Below, in pieces: positions 1-9,758 of a DNA stretch of 64,000 bases. The stretch covers positions 1-64,000 of the forward strand of contig JBAKBP010004465.1 of assembly GCA_037953745.1 (NCBI GenBank). The letters are read 5' to 3'. Numbering within the stretch: the first letter of the stretch is position 1; each line of letters starts with the position of its first letter. A program made the position numbers and the translations under genes. Source of the stretch: Lithodes maja (taxonomy: Eukaryota; Arthropoda; Malacostraca; Decapoda; Lithodidae). Under the pieces are notes generated by a model. That model made no database searches. It had not been told where the DNA came from and was given only the letters and a program-made list of their open reading frames with translations.

Positions 1-32
1 CATCGCTTCATACATACTGTATCCTACCTTGT

Positions 33-1829
33 CTATCTTGCTGGTCCCAATCCGCATGTACAGTACTTGCATTTTTTTGGATGAAAAGGCATTAACCAAT
101 GCTCAGACCATCCCTTCATGCCCTCCACATCTCCTTGAAGCAAACCCATATCTTCCTTACTCCTCACTCTTCTATACAGTTTAGTGTCATCCGCATACAG
201 GTATACCTCACTTCCATTAGTTATAACTTCAGGCAAGTCGTTGATAAATATAACGAACAGCAGTGGTCCCAACACAGATCCCTGAGGTACCCCACTTGTA
301 ATTTCCCTCCACCCCGAGCCTATTCCATTCACCAGTACCCTCTGTCTCCGATCTTTCAGGAAGGCTTCTATCCATTTCACACATTTCTCCCCTATATTAT
401 AGCTTCTAACTTTCTCTATTAACCTTTTATGTGGGACCTTATCGAAGGCCTTCATAAAATCGCAATATACCACGTCTATTACATCACCATCTTCTAGAAT
501 TTGCATCCAATCATCTACCACCTTAATTAGCTGTAGTACCGTCGACCTCCCCGGCAAGAATCCGAACTGTCTCCCACTGAAAAGTTGGTTTGACTTCATA
601 TGATCCATTATTCCTTCTCTAATTACCGTTTCCATTAGTTTACACACAACACTTGTCAAACTGACTGGTCTATAATTCCCTGGGTCATTTCTCTTTCCCT
701 TCTTAAATATAGCTGTTATGTTCGCCTCTCTCCAGTCCATCGGGATTTGTCCTGTATTAAACGATACCTCAAATAACATTTTCAATGGCTCTACTAACAT
801 CTCCCCTCCTTCCTTTATGATTCTTGGGTGTATCCCATCCGGTCCCGGTGACTTACTTCTGTTCATTTTTTCTATAGCCCTTCTTATTCTAGCATGGGAA
901 AACTCTACTAGTTCTAGTGCCGGCGCCTGTTTGATGGGAATAGTAGGCACTGCATCCTCCGACTCCACTGTTAGTACCCCCCCAAAGTATTTCCCCAGCA
1001 CCTCTGCTTTCTCCTTATCAGTCTCCGCTCTACTCCCATCATTCAACCCCCCCACCAGCTCTGGGATCCCTACTCTTCTTGTTAACTTTTCCTGAATGTA
1101 CTTCCAGAATATTTTTGGATTATCCTTCACATTTCTAGCTATCTCTCTCTCCCTCTCCTTCACCCCCCTCCTTGTTTCCCACCTTATTTTATTGTTTATT
1201 TGTCTGCGTTCCAGATCCACTTCCTTAGCCTCTATACTAGACCCCCTGTTCTTTTTTAACAATTTTAATCTTTCCCACAATCGTTTCTTTCTTCTAATCA
1301 ATATCCAAAGCTTTCTTTTCATTGGCAATTCTGGGTTAGTTCTTTTCCTCAATTTTGTTTTATCCTTATATTCCCTTACTGGTACACTTTTGGATACAGC
1401 ATTCTCCAGTTTGACTCTAATTTTCCTCCACATTCCTTCAGCGTCTTCACCGTTCAAATATTCCCCCCAGTCAATGTCCAAACACCGTCTCAGCAGCTCA
1501 TAATCTGCTCTATCATACATGTATATTTTTCTATTGCTTCTATTATCCCTCTCCGATTTAATGTTACAACTAAAGCTTATACAGGCATGGTCACTACGAC
1601 CTATAGGGCTATCCACATTAACATGTTCCACTATATCCTCTTCATTGCTAAAAATCAAATCAAGTACACTCCCCTGCGTCCCATCTCTATATCTTGTCAT
1701 CTCTACAATATGTTGCGTTAAAAAACAATCTCTCACTTTCTCAATAAACTTATTTTCCAGGCTACCCTGTCCCGCTGGAGTAGTACAATTTGCCCAGTTG
1801 ATCCTTGGCAAATTGAAATCTCCAATCAA
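33..1829 (-). pseudogene. LINE A copy 1: endonuclease/reverse transcriptase, frameshifted (CR1/L2-like)
   Basis: Minus-strand LINE ORF of 598 codons. It begins inside the endonuclease (GDFN, then SDH near residue 80) and runs through the reverse transcriptase: PGPDG near 330, the D of DFMKAFD near 457, SGVPQGS near 512 and catalytic YADD near 545. It is nearly identical to the 853-codon ORF at 6676-9237. It ends early because of a 5-bp insertion at 61-65 that shifts the frame shortly after the YADD region; homologous sequence continues to the window edge. The first endonuclease segment is missing (5' truncation near 1866). The ORF opens at a TTG, so no true start codon is present. Confidence 0.9.
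59..65. other. TACAGTA footprint-like 5-bp insertion in LINE A copy 1
   Basis: The other copy of this LINE has a plain TA at 7472-7473; here it reads TACAGTA. A duplicated TA around CAG or CTG is the scar expected when a Tc1/mariner/pogo-type element with CAG-starting ends excises. Elements with such ends sit at 11302, 22265 and 37222. The 5 bp shift the LINE frame. Confidence 0.7.
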
Positions 1830-1851
1830 AATTTTATATTTATTCTCTCTA

Positions 1852-1888
1852 GTTATTTCTAACTAGGCTATGCTGTATTATTATTATA
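1852..1888. repeat. 37-bp perfect inverted repeat (partner 2583-2619)
   Basis: The sequence at the 5' end of LINE A copy 1 is the exact reverse complement of 2583-2619, which lies inside the hAT element. It starts GTTATTTCTAACTAGG. The same pair occurs in the second duplication copy at 9260-9296 and about 9991-10027. It marks the LINE 5' junction. The LINE may have gained filler from the nearby element during integration, but the mechanism is not proven. Confidence 0.85.
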
Positions 1889-2103
1889 TTATTATACGGA
1901 AGCAACCGCACTCACTGAAATCCTGGAGATAACTGCCGGTCGTTCGCATGGACCAGCCGACCATACTTCCATCCAGCCAATGACGTCATCAGCCAGCCTA
2001 TGACTCGGCGGCCTGCCATTGGCTCGAGGCGGACGAGCTTAGTGCAGGTCGAGCCAGTCAACCTGCGCCACTTTGGCGTGACTGTGCTAATATTAACACT
2101 TAA

Positions 2104-2350
2104 GATCAGTGAGGGAATATGCAAGCCCTACCTGGGCTTCTAACATAGCTGAAACACATCACAAGACCTTACAGACTATACAAAATGAAGCCCTAAAAAT
2201 CATCACTGGCTGCACAGCTACTACACCTACAGATCACCTACATCAAGAAATCAAAGACCTCAAAGGCAAAGACCATCTGGACATGAGAGGCACTCGATTC
2301 CTGGCTGCAGCCTCCACAAACCAACACCACCCAATACACTACATGGCAAC
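2104..2350 (+). pseudogene. Jockey-like LINE C-terminal fragment, split by hAT insertion
   Basis: Plus-strand reading frame resembles the end of a Jockey/I-type LINE reverse transcriptase (EYASPTWAS, LDMRGT, FLAAASTNQHHP). It stops at ATGGCAAC, the 8-bp target duplication of the hAT element at 2351-3378, and resumes at 3379-3672, through LRCGHHPALLSYQKRL. A homologous minus-strand copy at 4465-5390 shows the uninterrupted order. Neither end is complete, so this is a relic. Confidence 0.8.
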
Positions 2351-3378
2351 CAGTGGCGGCTCGTATAAAATAAAATGGAGGGACTGCTTTCCTATATCAG
2401 TAAAATTATGTTATAAATTTAAAACATTACTACTGTACTGCATACTGTTCAAAAGATAACAATGGTGTAGGTCTTAATTTTGTTTTAATTTCCTATCAAT
2501 ATTTTTGCTAAGTGTCAAATGAGAAAAACTAATGTTTTGCAAACATCTAACTATTTGCCATTATGCTCAATCAACCTATGATTATAATAATAATACAGCA
2601 TAGCCTAGTTAGAAATAACCAAAAGCCACGATCGAAGCTTTGTAATAATAATGTACAGCTTGCAGAAACAAACTAACTAAAACAGGGACGACAAAATATC
2701 TTATAATTCTGACATTTTCAGTATTTTTGCTAAACTATTTGTTCATTAACTTCAGAAGTTCCTTTATAAGCTAAGAAAATCGCCTACAGCCAGGTAGGCC
2801 GAGCTAGAAACATAGAAAATCATCACTGATTATGAAAAAAGGGAAAAATTGTTAAGTCTTAATAGGCTAAGGGAATGCCTGCAAGGTGTTTAATAAACTG
2901 AATAAAATCGCGTCCCTTGAATAATGGTAGGCCTAGTATATATAAATCATAAGCGTCCTTCATGCTCATGTATACTAACCAAAATGTATACTAGTTAAAT
3001 ACTGAGAATACTGAAACAAAGCTACGATCGTAGCTAACAGAATGCTATTCATGCACACGCATAAACACTGCATATGTCAACACAAGACTGAGGGCTGACG
3101 CTGGTGCAGCTCATCGTCTTTTGGTGCCACCACTGCGGCTGGGAAAACTCTTGTACGGTACTAGATGTTATACTTATGAAATCTGCTTAATTGAGGTTAG
3201 AATTTAACAAAAATTAACATAGCAAGCTACTGAATAGTATACAAATGCTTAGTACAGGTATTTTCAAATGTATGTTGTCAAATATTAACCTCCTGTGTCT
3301 ATCATAATCATCTGCCTGACAGTGCTGTGAGCCAGGGAGGTCTGCAGCTCAACAGCTCTCATGGACGAGCCGCCACTG
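2351..3378. mobile_element. Non-autonomous hAT element (duplication copy 1)
   Basis: The 1028-bp element has 14-bp perfect terminal inverted repeats, CAGTGGCGGCTCGT at 2351 and its reverse complement ending at 3378. It is flanked by the 8-bp duplication ATGGCAAC (2343-2350 and 3379-3386). The CAG terminus and 8-bp duplication are hallmarks of the hAT superfamily. The interior is AT-rich with no long ORF, so it must depend on a hAT transposase encoded elsewhere. It interrupts a Jockey-like LINE frame that reads on after one copy of the 8 bp is removed. Confidence 0.93.
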
Positions 3379-3672
3379 ATGGCAACACACCCACAGATAC
3401 CAAGAAATATCAAAACAACACCCAGCACATGGTATCACACACAAATACTGTCTTCTCTCCCTCCCTGCCCACCCCATACCAGCTTCCAGAAGCACATCCA
3501 TACTCATATCTCTTGCCGTTCCATCCAATCACTCGTAGACAACATGCAGCTGCAGGCACGACTTCCCGAAATCCATCCTTCTGAATCCTCACTTCCTAGC
3601 GAGGACAGAGTCCACCTGGCCAGGCTGAGATGTGGGCACCATCCAGCTCTGCTGAGCTATCAGAAGAGACTG
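3379..3672 (+). pseudogene. Jockey-like LINE fragment, second half after hAT
   Basis: Continuation of the fragment that ends at 2350. It encodes the segment corresponding to HPQTPRNIKTTPS through HPALLSYQKRL of the better-preserved minus copy at 4496-5044. It ends near 3672, before the cysteine/histidine segment seen in that copy, so the 3' end is missing. Confidence 0.75.
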
Positions 3673-4178
3673 GGCCCCGCAGTACCAAATAACTGAGATA
3701 TCCCTTCGACGAACGACTCTCACGTCGGATTCGCACGTTTAGGTGGTACCGTCAGTTGCTACCTTGTGCGAATCTCTCGTGCGATACCGTCACACGTAGG
3801 GTTGGTAGTTGGTACCACTGTCAACATTGCCGCGGTGAAGTTGTTGTTGTTGTTCCCTAAGCTGCCTGGCCGAACATCTAGAATCTATAACTACATGTAC
3901 CAGTAAGGTGATGTACAAAACAGGCCTTCTTAGAAGCACGCTGCCTGTTTTTTCTTTTCCATTTTTTTATTACTATTTTTGTATGAACAAAATAAATTTT
4001 AAGAACGCTAGTTTTGGGTGTTTTTTCTCAACCTATTGTTGATTTGTTAGTGACTTTGATATTGTCACGAATGTCCCCCTCCAGTCTTGCGATATCAGGC
4101 ATATCATCAATGATGAAAGGGCCACTAATAAATTATAGGTTTGAGTCCTGGAGGGAAGAAGGAAAACCTAATACAGTA
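3673..4178. other. Non-coding mosaic of small repeat pieces
   Basis: There is no gene here. At 3838-3880 lies a short piece of the Jockey-like LINE 3' end: (TTG)n followed by the sequence complementary to the C-terminal RDSGLFGQAA region. From about 4064 to 4170 is a diverged part of the palindromic repeat also seen at 43570 and 60030 (GTTTGAGTCCTGGAGGG). The rest (GGTACCGTCAGTTGC and the T-rich stretch to 4060) I do not recognise. Confidence 0.6.
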
Positions 4179-4464
4179 CAGTAAGACCCCGATTTTCCGG
4201 CACTCAGGAGGATTTGCAACCTCCGGTAAATTGAAAAGTCCGGTTGAATGAACATTACTCCTATAAATGCCCATAAACCCCCAAAAAATACCCCCTAATG
4301 ACTATCTGTATTATCAGCCTTGATATAATAAACAAACACACATTACTATACCATTTTAATAGTAATGTTCTCAACTTGCCAATTTATAAGTACAGTAGAA
4401 GTTGGAAAAGGCGTCCAGCTGTTGTTGGCTTAATGCGTATCATCGTAGAAGTCTAAGCCTTCAG
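4179..4464. mobile_element. Left end of a pogo/Tigger-like MITE (fragment)
   Basis: TA followed by CAGTAAGACCCCGATTTTCC at 4177 looks like the terminus of a pogo/Tigger-type element. The 7 bp just before it read TACAGTA. I found no matching right end, so it is probably truncated. The same stretch recurs at about 12094 in the second duplication copy. Confidence 0.45.
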
Positions 4465-5390
4465 CTGTTGTTGTTGTTGTTGTTGTTGTTGTTCCCTAAG
4501 CTGCCTGGCCGAACAGCCCCGAGTCCCTAAGGAAGGCCATGGCCACGGTTGGGCTTTCCCACAGAGCTCTCAAAGAGTGTAAATTGTGTTGTTGGCGTAA
4601 GTGGTTGTGTGAAATGCAGTCTTCTATGATGTGTTTAATGGTATGGGGTGCTGTGTTACAACCCGGGCAGGTGTCGACGACGGAGTCATCCAGTCTCTTC
4701 TGATAGCTCAGAAGAGCCGGATGGTGTCCGCATCTCAGCCTGGCCAGGTGGACTCTGTCCTCGCGAGGAAGGGAGGATTCAGAAGGATGGATTTCGGGAG
4801 GTCGTGCTTGCAGCTGCGTGTTGTCTATGAGTGAGTGAATGGAACGGCGAGTGATATGAGTATGGATGTGCTTCCGGAAGTTGGTTTGGGGTGGGCAGGG
4901 AGGGAGAGAAGACAGTATTTGTGTGTGATAGCGTGTGCTGGGTGTTGTTTTTATATTTCTTGGTGTCTGTGGGTGTGTAGCCATGTAGTGTAGTGGGTGG
5001 TGTTGATTCGTGGAGGCTGCTGCCAGGAATTGTGTGCCTCTCATGTCTAGATGATCTTTGACTTTGAGGACTTTGGTTTCTTAATGTAGGTGATCTGTGG
5101 GTGTCGTAGCTGTGCATCCTGTGATGATTTTCAGGGCTTTATTTTGAATGGTCTGTAATTGATGTAATATGATGTGTTTCAGCTAGGTTGGAAGCCCAGG
5201 CCGGGCTTGTGTATTCCATAACTGATCTTATGTATTGTTTGTAGACTGTGGTGGTGGTTTCTTTGTTGTGTCCAAATTTTGTGTGGGCAAGTGATCTGAG
5301 GGCGTTAAGTCTGGGTGTCAGTTTCTTTTTCGTGTTTGTGGTGTGCTGTTTGAATGTCATTAGGGTGTCGTATGTTACTCCTAGGATTTT
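4465..5390 (-). pseudogene. Jockey-like LINE 3' part (RT C-terminus and Cys/His motif)
   Basis: Minus-strand, 5'-truncated LINE. Frames at 5139-5360 (LTPRLNALRSLAHTKFG, YKQYIRSVMEYTSPAWAS) and 4496-5044 (LDMRGTQFLAAAS to LFGQAA) are consecutive parts of one protein, separated by frame damage near 5045-5140. Near the C-terminus CPGC followed by HTIKHIIEDC is a cysteine/histidine motif typical of Jockey/I-type LINEs. The stop is followed by a short 3' UTR with (AAC)n, read on the plus strand as (TTG)n at 4466-4490. The 5' end is cut at the (GT) tract carrying the SINE. Confidence 0.8.
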
Positions 5391-5402
5391 GTGTGTGTGT
5401 GT

Positions 5403-5908
5403 ACTTACACTAGTTGTTGTTGTATGTTATTCACTTTGCTTTGTTTCGTCAAGGGGAATCCACGCAATGCGAGCTAAGCTCATTATTATCGCGCCTCCTT
5501 AACTGGGAATGTATTGCGTGAAATGCATGTTAAGTGTTTATGTATCGTTGGAATGGCTGTGGATGTGTGTGTAGTCTGTATTTTAGCCAATTGGCGACAT
5601 CTGGAAACGAAGGCTTAGGGTTAATCTGTATGGTACCATTCTCACTACGGTACCAGTCTCACCCGAAGGCTTAGGTTGACCAGTAGCTTAGGTGAACCAT
5701 ATGATACCCATCTCGCCTTGTACCATTTTTGCCAACCCCAGATGGGACGTCACAACGTCGTCCACTTATTCTAGGTACCTATTTACAGCTAGGTGAACTG
5801 AGGCTAACACATGAAAGGAGACAAGCCCAATTTGTCTCCGCCCGGTCTGGGATTGAACCCCCGACCCCTCGTGTGTGAGACGAGAGCTCTACCTACTAGG
5901 CTACGGGC
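5403..5908 (-). mobile_element. tRNA-derived SINE, copy 1
   Basis: Reading the minus strand from 5908, GCCCGTAGCCTAGTAGG holds an A-box-like sequence and GGGGTTCAATCCC a B box, so the head carries an internal RNA polymerase III promoter. The head folds like a tRNA: 5-bp anticodon stem CTCGT/ACGAG with loop CTCACAC, the loop of Val-CAC tRNAs. The body holds repeated GGTACCAT and AAGCCTTCG blocks. The 3' end reads CAACTAGTGTAAGTACACAC, matching the LINE C tail, and runs into (AC)n. The element is about 506 bp. Confidence 0.88.
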
Positions 5909-6593
5909 TGTGTGTATTACCATGCACACGTTCATAGCCTTGCTGTCCACGCCAACCACGTTTACCTCGACTGTTTCCGCTCACATACAGGGCTTCCTCA
6001 CTTTCACCAACATTGCCATCATATCCCACAAATAAAGGTTCCGATTTTACCTGTATGTGGGCGCCAAGTCCCATCGCACCACTTGAAAAGATACGGTTGA
6101 GCGTCGCCTTCATATTTGCGTACGATACCACTTGGGTTGCCGACATGACTAATTGCTTCTCCCTCTCCTCCAACACACAGGAGGCCAATAACATAAAGGC
6201 CAACACTGAATCATCAAGCTCCAATCCTTGTTTGGTAACTCCGTGGTACGCATGTTTGAATTCTGACACAAATTCCTTTATCTCTGCCTTCTCCTTCCTC
6301 CGTAGGTTACATAAGGCCTCAAATGCTGCAAACTTCCTTCTACCTTCATCGACCAGGAATACATCATCAAGATTTTTCAATAACACTTCCACGCCATCGT
6401 CGGCCTCCAATGTGGTCTTATCTATTTCAGAAGAGGCAATTCTAGCCCTCCCGGAAAGTGACAGATGGATCGCCAATGCCCTCTTTTTCTTATCAATCGT
6501 TGTAAGTTGACACCAAACACCCACATCCTCCTTCCACATTTCGTATTCTTCATCACGCTCTAATTTCGGAGGCCATTTCAGTGAGCACGCCAT
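5909..6593 (-). pseudogene. Copia-like gag 5' fragment
   Basis: Minus-strand ORF of about 228 codons from ATG at 6593. The N-terminal PPKLERDEEYEMWKEDV and the following KKRALAIHLSLSGRA resemble a gag type I associate with Copia-like (GalEa-type) elements of crustaceans and fish. The gag would form the particle that packages element RNA. A primer-binding site complementary to initiator-Met tRNA lies 17 bp upstream, which supports an LTR element. The ORF is cut at 5909 by the SINE 5' end, so zinc knuckle, protease, integrase and RT are absent. Family assignment is from memory. Confidence 0.65.
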
Positions 6594-6609
6594 AATGCCC
6601 GGAACTACG

Positions 6610-6620
6610 CTCTGCTACCA
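6610..6620 (-). promoter_or_regulatory. Primer-binding site (initiator Met tRNA type) and LTR end
   Basis: On the minus strand TGGTAGCAGAG complements the 3' end of metazoan initiator-Met tRNA (CTCTGCTACCA). It follows TTAACA, a plausible LTR 3' end, after one base. Only about 15 bp of LTR remain before the LINE A tail. The gag ATG is 17 bp downstream. Confidence 0.65.
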
Positions 6621-6639
6621 ATGTTAATAGATATACTTA

Positions 6640-9274
6640 CAGTTTCTTACAGTAGATCCTCTGGAAAAAGGCAAACTATGCCTGTGTATCCAGCTCAGTA
6701 CCAGTACTTGCACTGCTGCGGTCGTTCACGGTGTTAGCGGCGGCGGTAGCAGACGCAACATTTTTACTATTCTGTATTTTTGTTTTATAATCAAACTTCA
6801 AATCTTGTCTTCCCCATGCTTTATCAAGATTACTTTCAAACTCCCTTATTGATTCGGAATCGACTACATACTGGGGCAGTGCGTTCCACTCATTTACCAC
6901 TCTATCACAAAATGAGTTCTTTGCCTTCTCAAGCCTATTTCTTTCTTTGTAAATTTTCTTAGAGTGTCCTCTCGTTCTTGTTCCCTCCCGCATCAAGAAG
7001 ATACCTTCACACACCTCCTCATCGTACTTTCCTGACACTATCTTAAAAGTCTCTATCATATCCCCTCTCTTTCTCCTATATGCCAGTGTCGGAAGCCCCA
7101 GTGTCCTCAACCTCTGCTCATAGCCTGCATTCTTCAACGTTGGTACCAGCTTGCTAGCTCTCCTCTGCACTTTCTCCACTGCTTCTATATCCTTTACCAT
7201 ATATGGAGCCCACACCTGGTTTGCATATTCCAGGTGCGGCCTAACCAGCGCTGTATATAGATTCCTGAAGATTTCTTCGTCAAGTGACACAAATGTCCTC
7301 CTTATCAGCCCTACAATTCTATTGGCTTTGTTTATCTTTTCCGCTAAATGTTCTGAGAAATTTAACTTATTGTCTATCACTACTCCTATATCCTTTTCTG
7401 CACTCACTTCCTCCATCGCTTCATACATACTGTATCCTACCTTGTCTATCTTGCTGGTCCCAATCCGCATGTACTTGCATTTTTTTGGATGAAAAGGCAT
7501 TAACCAATGCTCAGACCATCCCTTCATGCCCTCCACATCTCCTTGAAGCAAACCCATATCTTCCTTACTCCTCACTCTTCTATACAGTTTAGTGTCATCC
7601 GCATACAGGTATACCTCACTTCCATTAGTTATAACTTCAGGCAAGTCGTTGATAAATATAACGAACAGCAGTGGTCCCAACACAGATCCCTGAGGTACCC
7701 CACTTGTAATTTCCCTCCACCCCGAGCCTATTCCATTCACCAGTACCCTCTGTCTCCGATCTTTCAGGAAGGCTTCTATCCATTTCACACATTTCTCCCC
7801 TATATTATAGCTTCTAACTTTCTCTATTAACCTTTTATGTGGGACCTTATCGAAGGCCTTCATAAAATCGCAATATACCACGTCTATTACATCACCATCT
7901 TCTAGAATTTGCATCCAATCATCTACCACCTTAATTAGCTGTAGTACCGTCGACCTCCCCGGCAAGAATCCGAACTGTCTCCCACTGAAAAGTTGGTTTG
8001 ACTTCATATGATCCATTATTCCTTCTTTAATTACCGTTTCCATTAGTTTACACACAACACTTGTCAAACTGACTGGTCTATAATTCCCTGGGTCATTTCT
8101 CTTTCCCTTCTTAAATATAGCTGTTATGTTCGCCTCTCTCCAGTCCATCGGGATTTGTCCTGTATTAAACGATACCTCAAATAACATTTTCAATGGCTCT
8201 ACTAACATCTCCCCTCCTTCCTTTATGATTCTTGGGTGTATCCCATCCGGTCCCGGTGACTTACTTCTGTTCATTTTTTCTATAGCCCTTCTTATTCTAG
8301 CATGGGAAAACTCTACTAGTTCTAGTGCCGGCGCCTGTTTGATGGGAATAGTAGGCACTGCATCCTCCGACTCCACTGTTAGTACCCCCCCAAAGTATTT
8401 CCCCAGCACCTCTGCTTTCTCCTTATCAGTCTCCGCTCTACTCCCATCATTCAACCCCCCCACCAGCTCTGGGATCCCTACTCTTCTTGTTAACTTTTCC
8501 TGAATGTACTTCCAGAATATTTTTGGATTATCCTTCACATTTCTAGCTATCTCTCTCTCCCTCTCCTTCACCCCCCTCCGTGTTTCCCACCTTATTTTAT
8601 TGTTTATTTGTCTGCGTTCCAGATCCACTTCCTTAGCCTCTATACTAGACCCCCTGTTCTTTTTTAACAATTTTAATCTTTCCCACAATCGTTTCTTTCT
8701 TCTAATCAATATCCAAAGCTTTCTTTTCATTGGCAATTCTGGGTTAGTTCTTTTCCTCAATTTTGTTTTATCCTTATATTCCCTTACTGGTACACTTTTG
8801 GATACAGCATTCTCCAGTTTGACTCTAATTTTCCTCCACATTCCTTCAGCGTCTTCACCATTCAAATATTCCCCCCAGTCAATGTCCAAACACCGTCTCA
8901 GCAGCTCATAATCTGCTCTATCATACATGTATATTTTTCTATTGCTTCTATTATCCCTCTCCGATTTAATGTTACAACTAAAGCTTATACAGGCATGGTC
9001 ACTACGACCTATAGGGCTATCCACATTAACATGTTCCACTATATCCTCTTCATTGCTAAAAATCAAATCAAGTACACTCCCCTGCGTCCCATCTCTATAT
9101 CTTGTCATCTCTACAATATGTTGCGTTAAAAAACAATCTCTCACTTTCTCTATAAACTTATTTTCCAGGCTACCCTGTCCCGCTGGAGTAGTACAATTTG
9201 CCCAGTTGATCCTTGGCAAATTGAAATCTCCAATCAAAATTTTATATTTATTCTCTCTAGTTATTTCTAACTAG
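6640..9274 (-). mobile_element. LINE A copy 2 (CR1/L2-like, 5'-truncated)
   Basis: The minus-strand LINE runs from a 5' truncation near 9274 to a 3' tail at about 6640. The tail repeats ACTGTAAGAA; a third copy at 60257 has three such units, so this is the family terminus. Short tandem tails are typical of CR1/L2-type LINEs. It lies within the last bases of a Copia-like LTR. Nearly all of its length is the single ORF at 6676-9237. Confidence 0.88.
6676..9237 (-). CDS. LINE A endonuclease/reverse transcriptase (853 codons)
   Basis: The best-preserved LINE A protein. Residues 1-90 are the C-terminal half of an apurinic-type endonuclease (GDFN at 3-6, SDH at 79-81), which nicks target DNA. Residues 320-560 form the reverse transcriptase: PGPDG 328-332, YRPVSLTS 386-393, DFMKAFD with catalytic D457, SGVPQGS 512-518, YADD 545-548. 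The C-terminal region has the EKDIGVVIDNKL, VRPHLEYANQVW and GYEQRLRTLGLPTL blocks common in CR1/L2-like LINEs. The first endonuclease third and any ORF1 are missing and the ORF opens at TTG without an ATG, so autonomous activity is unlikely although the RT is intact. Confidence 0.92.
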   Translation of the reverse strand: MIGDFNLPRINWANCTTPAGQGSLENKFIEKVRDCFLTQHIVEMTRYRDGTQGSVLDLIFSNEEDIVEHVNVDSPIGRSDHACISFSCNIKSERDNRSNRKIYMYDRADYELLRRCLDIDWGEYLNGEDAEGMWRKIRVKLENAVSKSVPVREYKDKTKLRKRTNPELPMKRKLWILIRRKKRLWERLKLLKKNRGSSIEAKEVDLERRQINNKIRWETRRGVKEREREIARNVKDNPKIFWKYIQEKLTRRVGIPELVGGLNDGSRAETDKEKAEVLGKYFGGVLTVESEDAVPTIPIKQAPALELVEFSHARIRRAIEKMNRSKSPGPDGIHPRIIKEGGEMLVEPLKMLFEVSFNTGQIPMDWREANITAIFKKGKRNDPGNYRPVSLTSVVCKLMETVIKEGIMDHMKSNQLFSGRQFGFLPGRSTVLQLIKVVDDWMQILEDGDVIDVVYCDFMKAFDKVPHKRLIEKVRSYNIGEKCVKWIEAFLKDRRQRVLVNGIGSGWREITSGVPQGSVLGPLLFVIFINDLPEVITNGSEVYLYADDTKLYRRVRSKEDMGLLQGDVEGMKGWSEHWLMPFHPKKCKYMRIGTSKIDKVGYSMYEAMEEVSAEKDIGVVIDNKLNFSEHLAEKINKANRIVGLIRRTFVSLDEEIFRNLYTALVRPHLEYANQVWAPYMVKDIEAVEKVQRRASKLVPTLKNAGYEQRLRTLGLPTLAYRRKRGDMIETFKIVSGKYDEEVCEGIFLMREGTRTRGHSKKIYKERNRLEKAKNSFCDRVVNEWNALPQYVVDSESIREFESNLDKAWGRQDLKFDYKTKIQNSKNVASATAAANTVNDRSSASTGTELDTQA

Positions 9275-9511
9275 GCTATGCTGTATTATTATTATATTAT
9301 TATACGGAAGCAACCGCACTCACTGAAATCCTGGAGATAACTGCCGGTCGTTCGCATGGACCAGCCGACCATACTTCCATCCAGCCAATGACGTCATCAG
9401 CCAGCCTATGACTCGGCGGCCTGCCATTGGCTCGAGGCGGACGAGCTTAGTGCAGGTCGAGCCAGTCAACCTGCGCCACTTTGGCGTGACTGTGCTAATA
9501 TTAACACTTAA

Positions 9512-9758
9512 GATCAGTGAGGGAATATGCAAGCCCTACCTGGGCTTCTAACATAGCTGAAACACATCACAAGACCTTACAGACTATACAAAATGAAGCC
9601 CTAAAAATCATCACTGGCTGCACAGCTACTACACCTACAGATCACCTACATCAAGAAATCAAAGACCTCAAAGGCAAAGACCATCTGGACATGAGAGGCA
9701 CTCGATTCCTGGCTGCAGCCTCCACAAACCAACACCACCCAATACACTACATGGCAAC
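9512..9758 (+). pseudogene. Jockey-like LINE fragment, duplication copy 2 (first half)
   Basis: Same relic as 2104-2350, ending at the ATGGCAAC duplication of the hAT element. The frame resumes at 10787 and runs to about 11080. One visible difference is a changed residue near LPDIHP in the second half. Confidence 0.78.

Larger units (their letters stand above)
1..5908. repeat. Segmental duplication unit, copy 1 (cut by window edge)
   Basis: This stretch is repeated in direct orientation at 7414-13823 with the same order of parts: LINE A, Jockey-like fragment split by a hAT element, pogo-end fragment, Jockey-like LINE and SINE. By eye I saw about nine single-base differences, one 5-bp insertion (copy 1, positions 61-65) and one 505-bp insertion (copy 2). 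Position 1 matches 7414 and the right edge is the 5' end of the SINE. The unit therefore continues to the left of the window. Recent tandem duplication or uncollapsed haplotypes in the assembly are both possible. Confidence 0.93.

Noticed and set aside
718..1866. Series of plus-strand ORFs within LINE A (also at 8126-9274 and in LINE B, C and D)
   Set aside because: They are antisense shadows of the LINE proteins, Ser/Leu/Phe-rich as expected from the complement of Lys/Glu-rich coding sequence.
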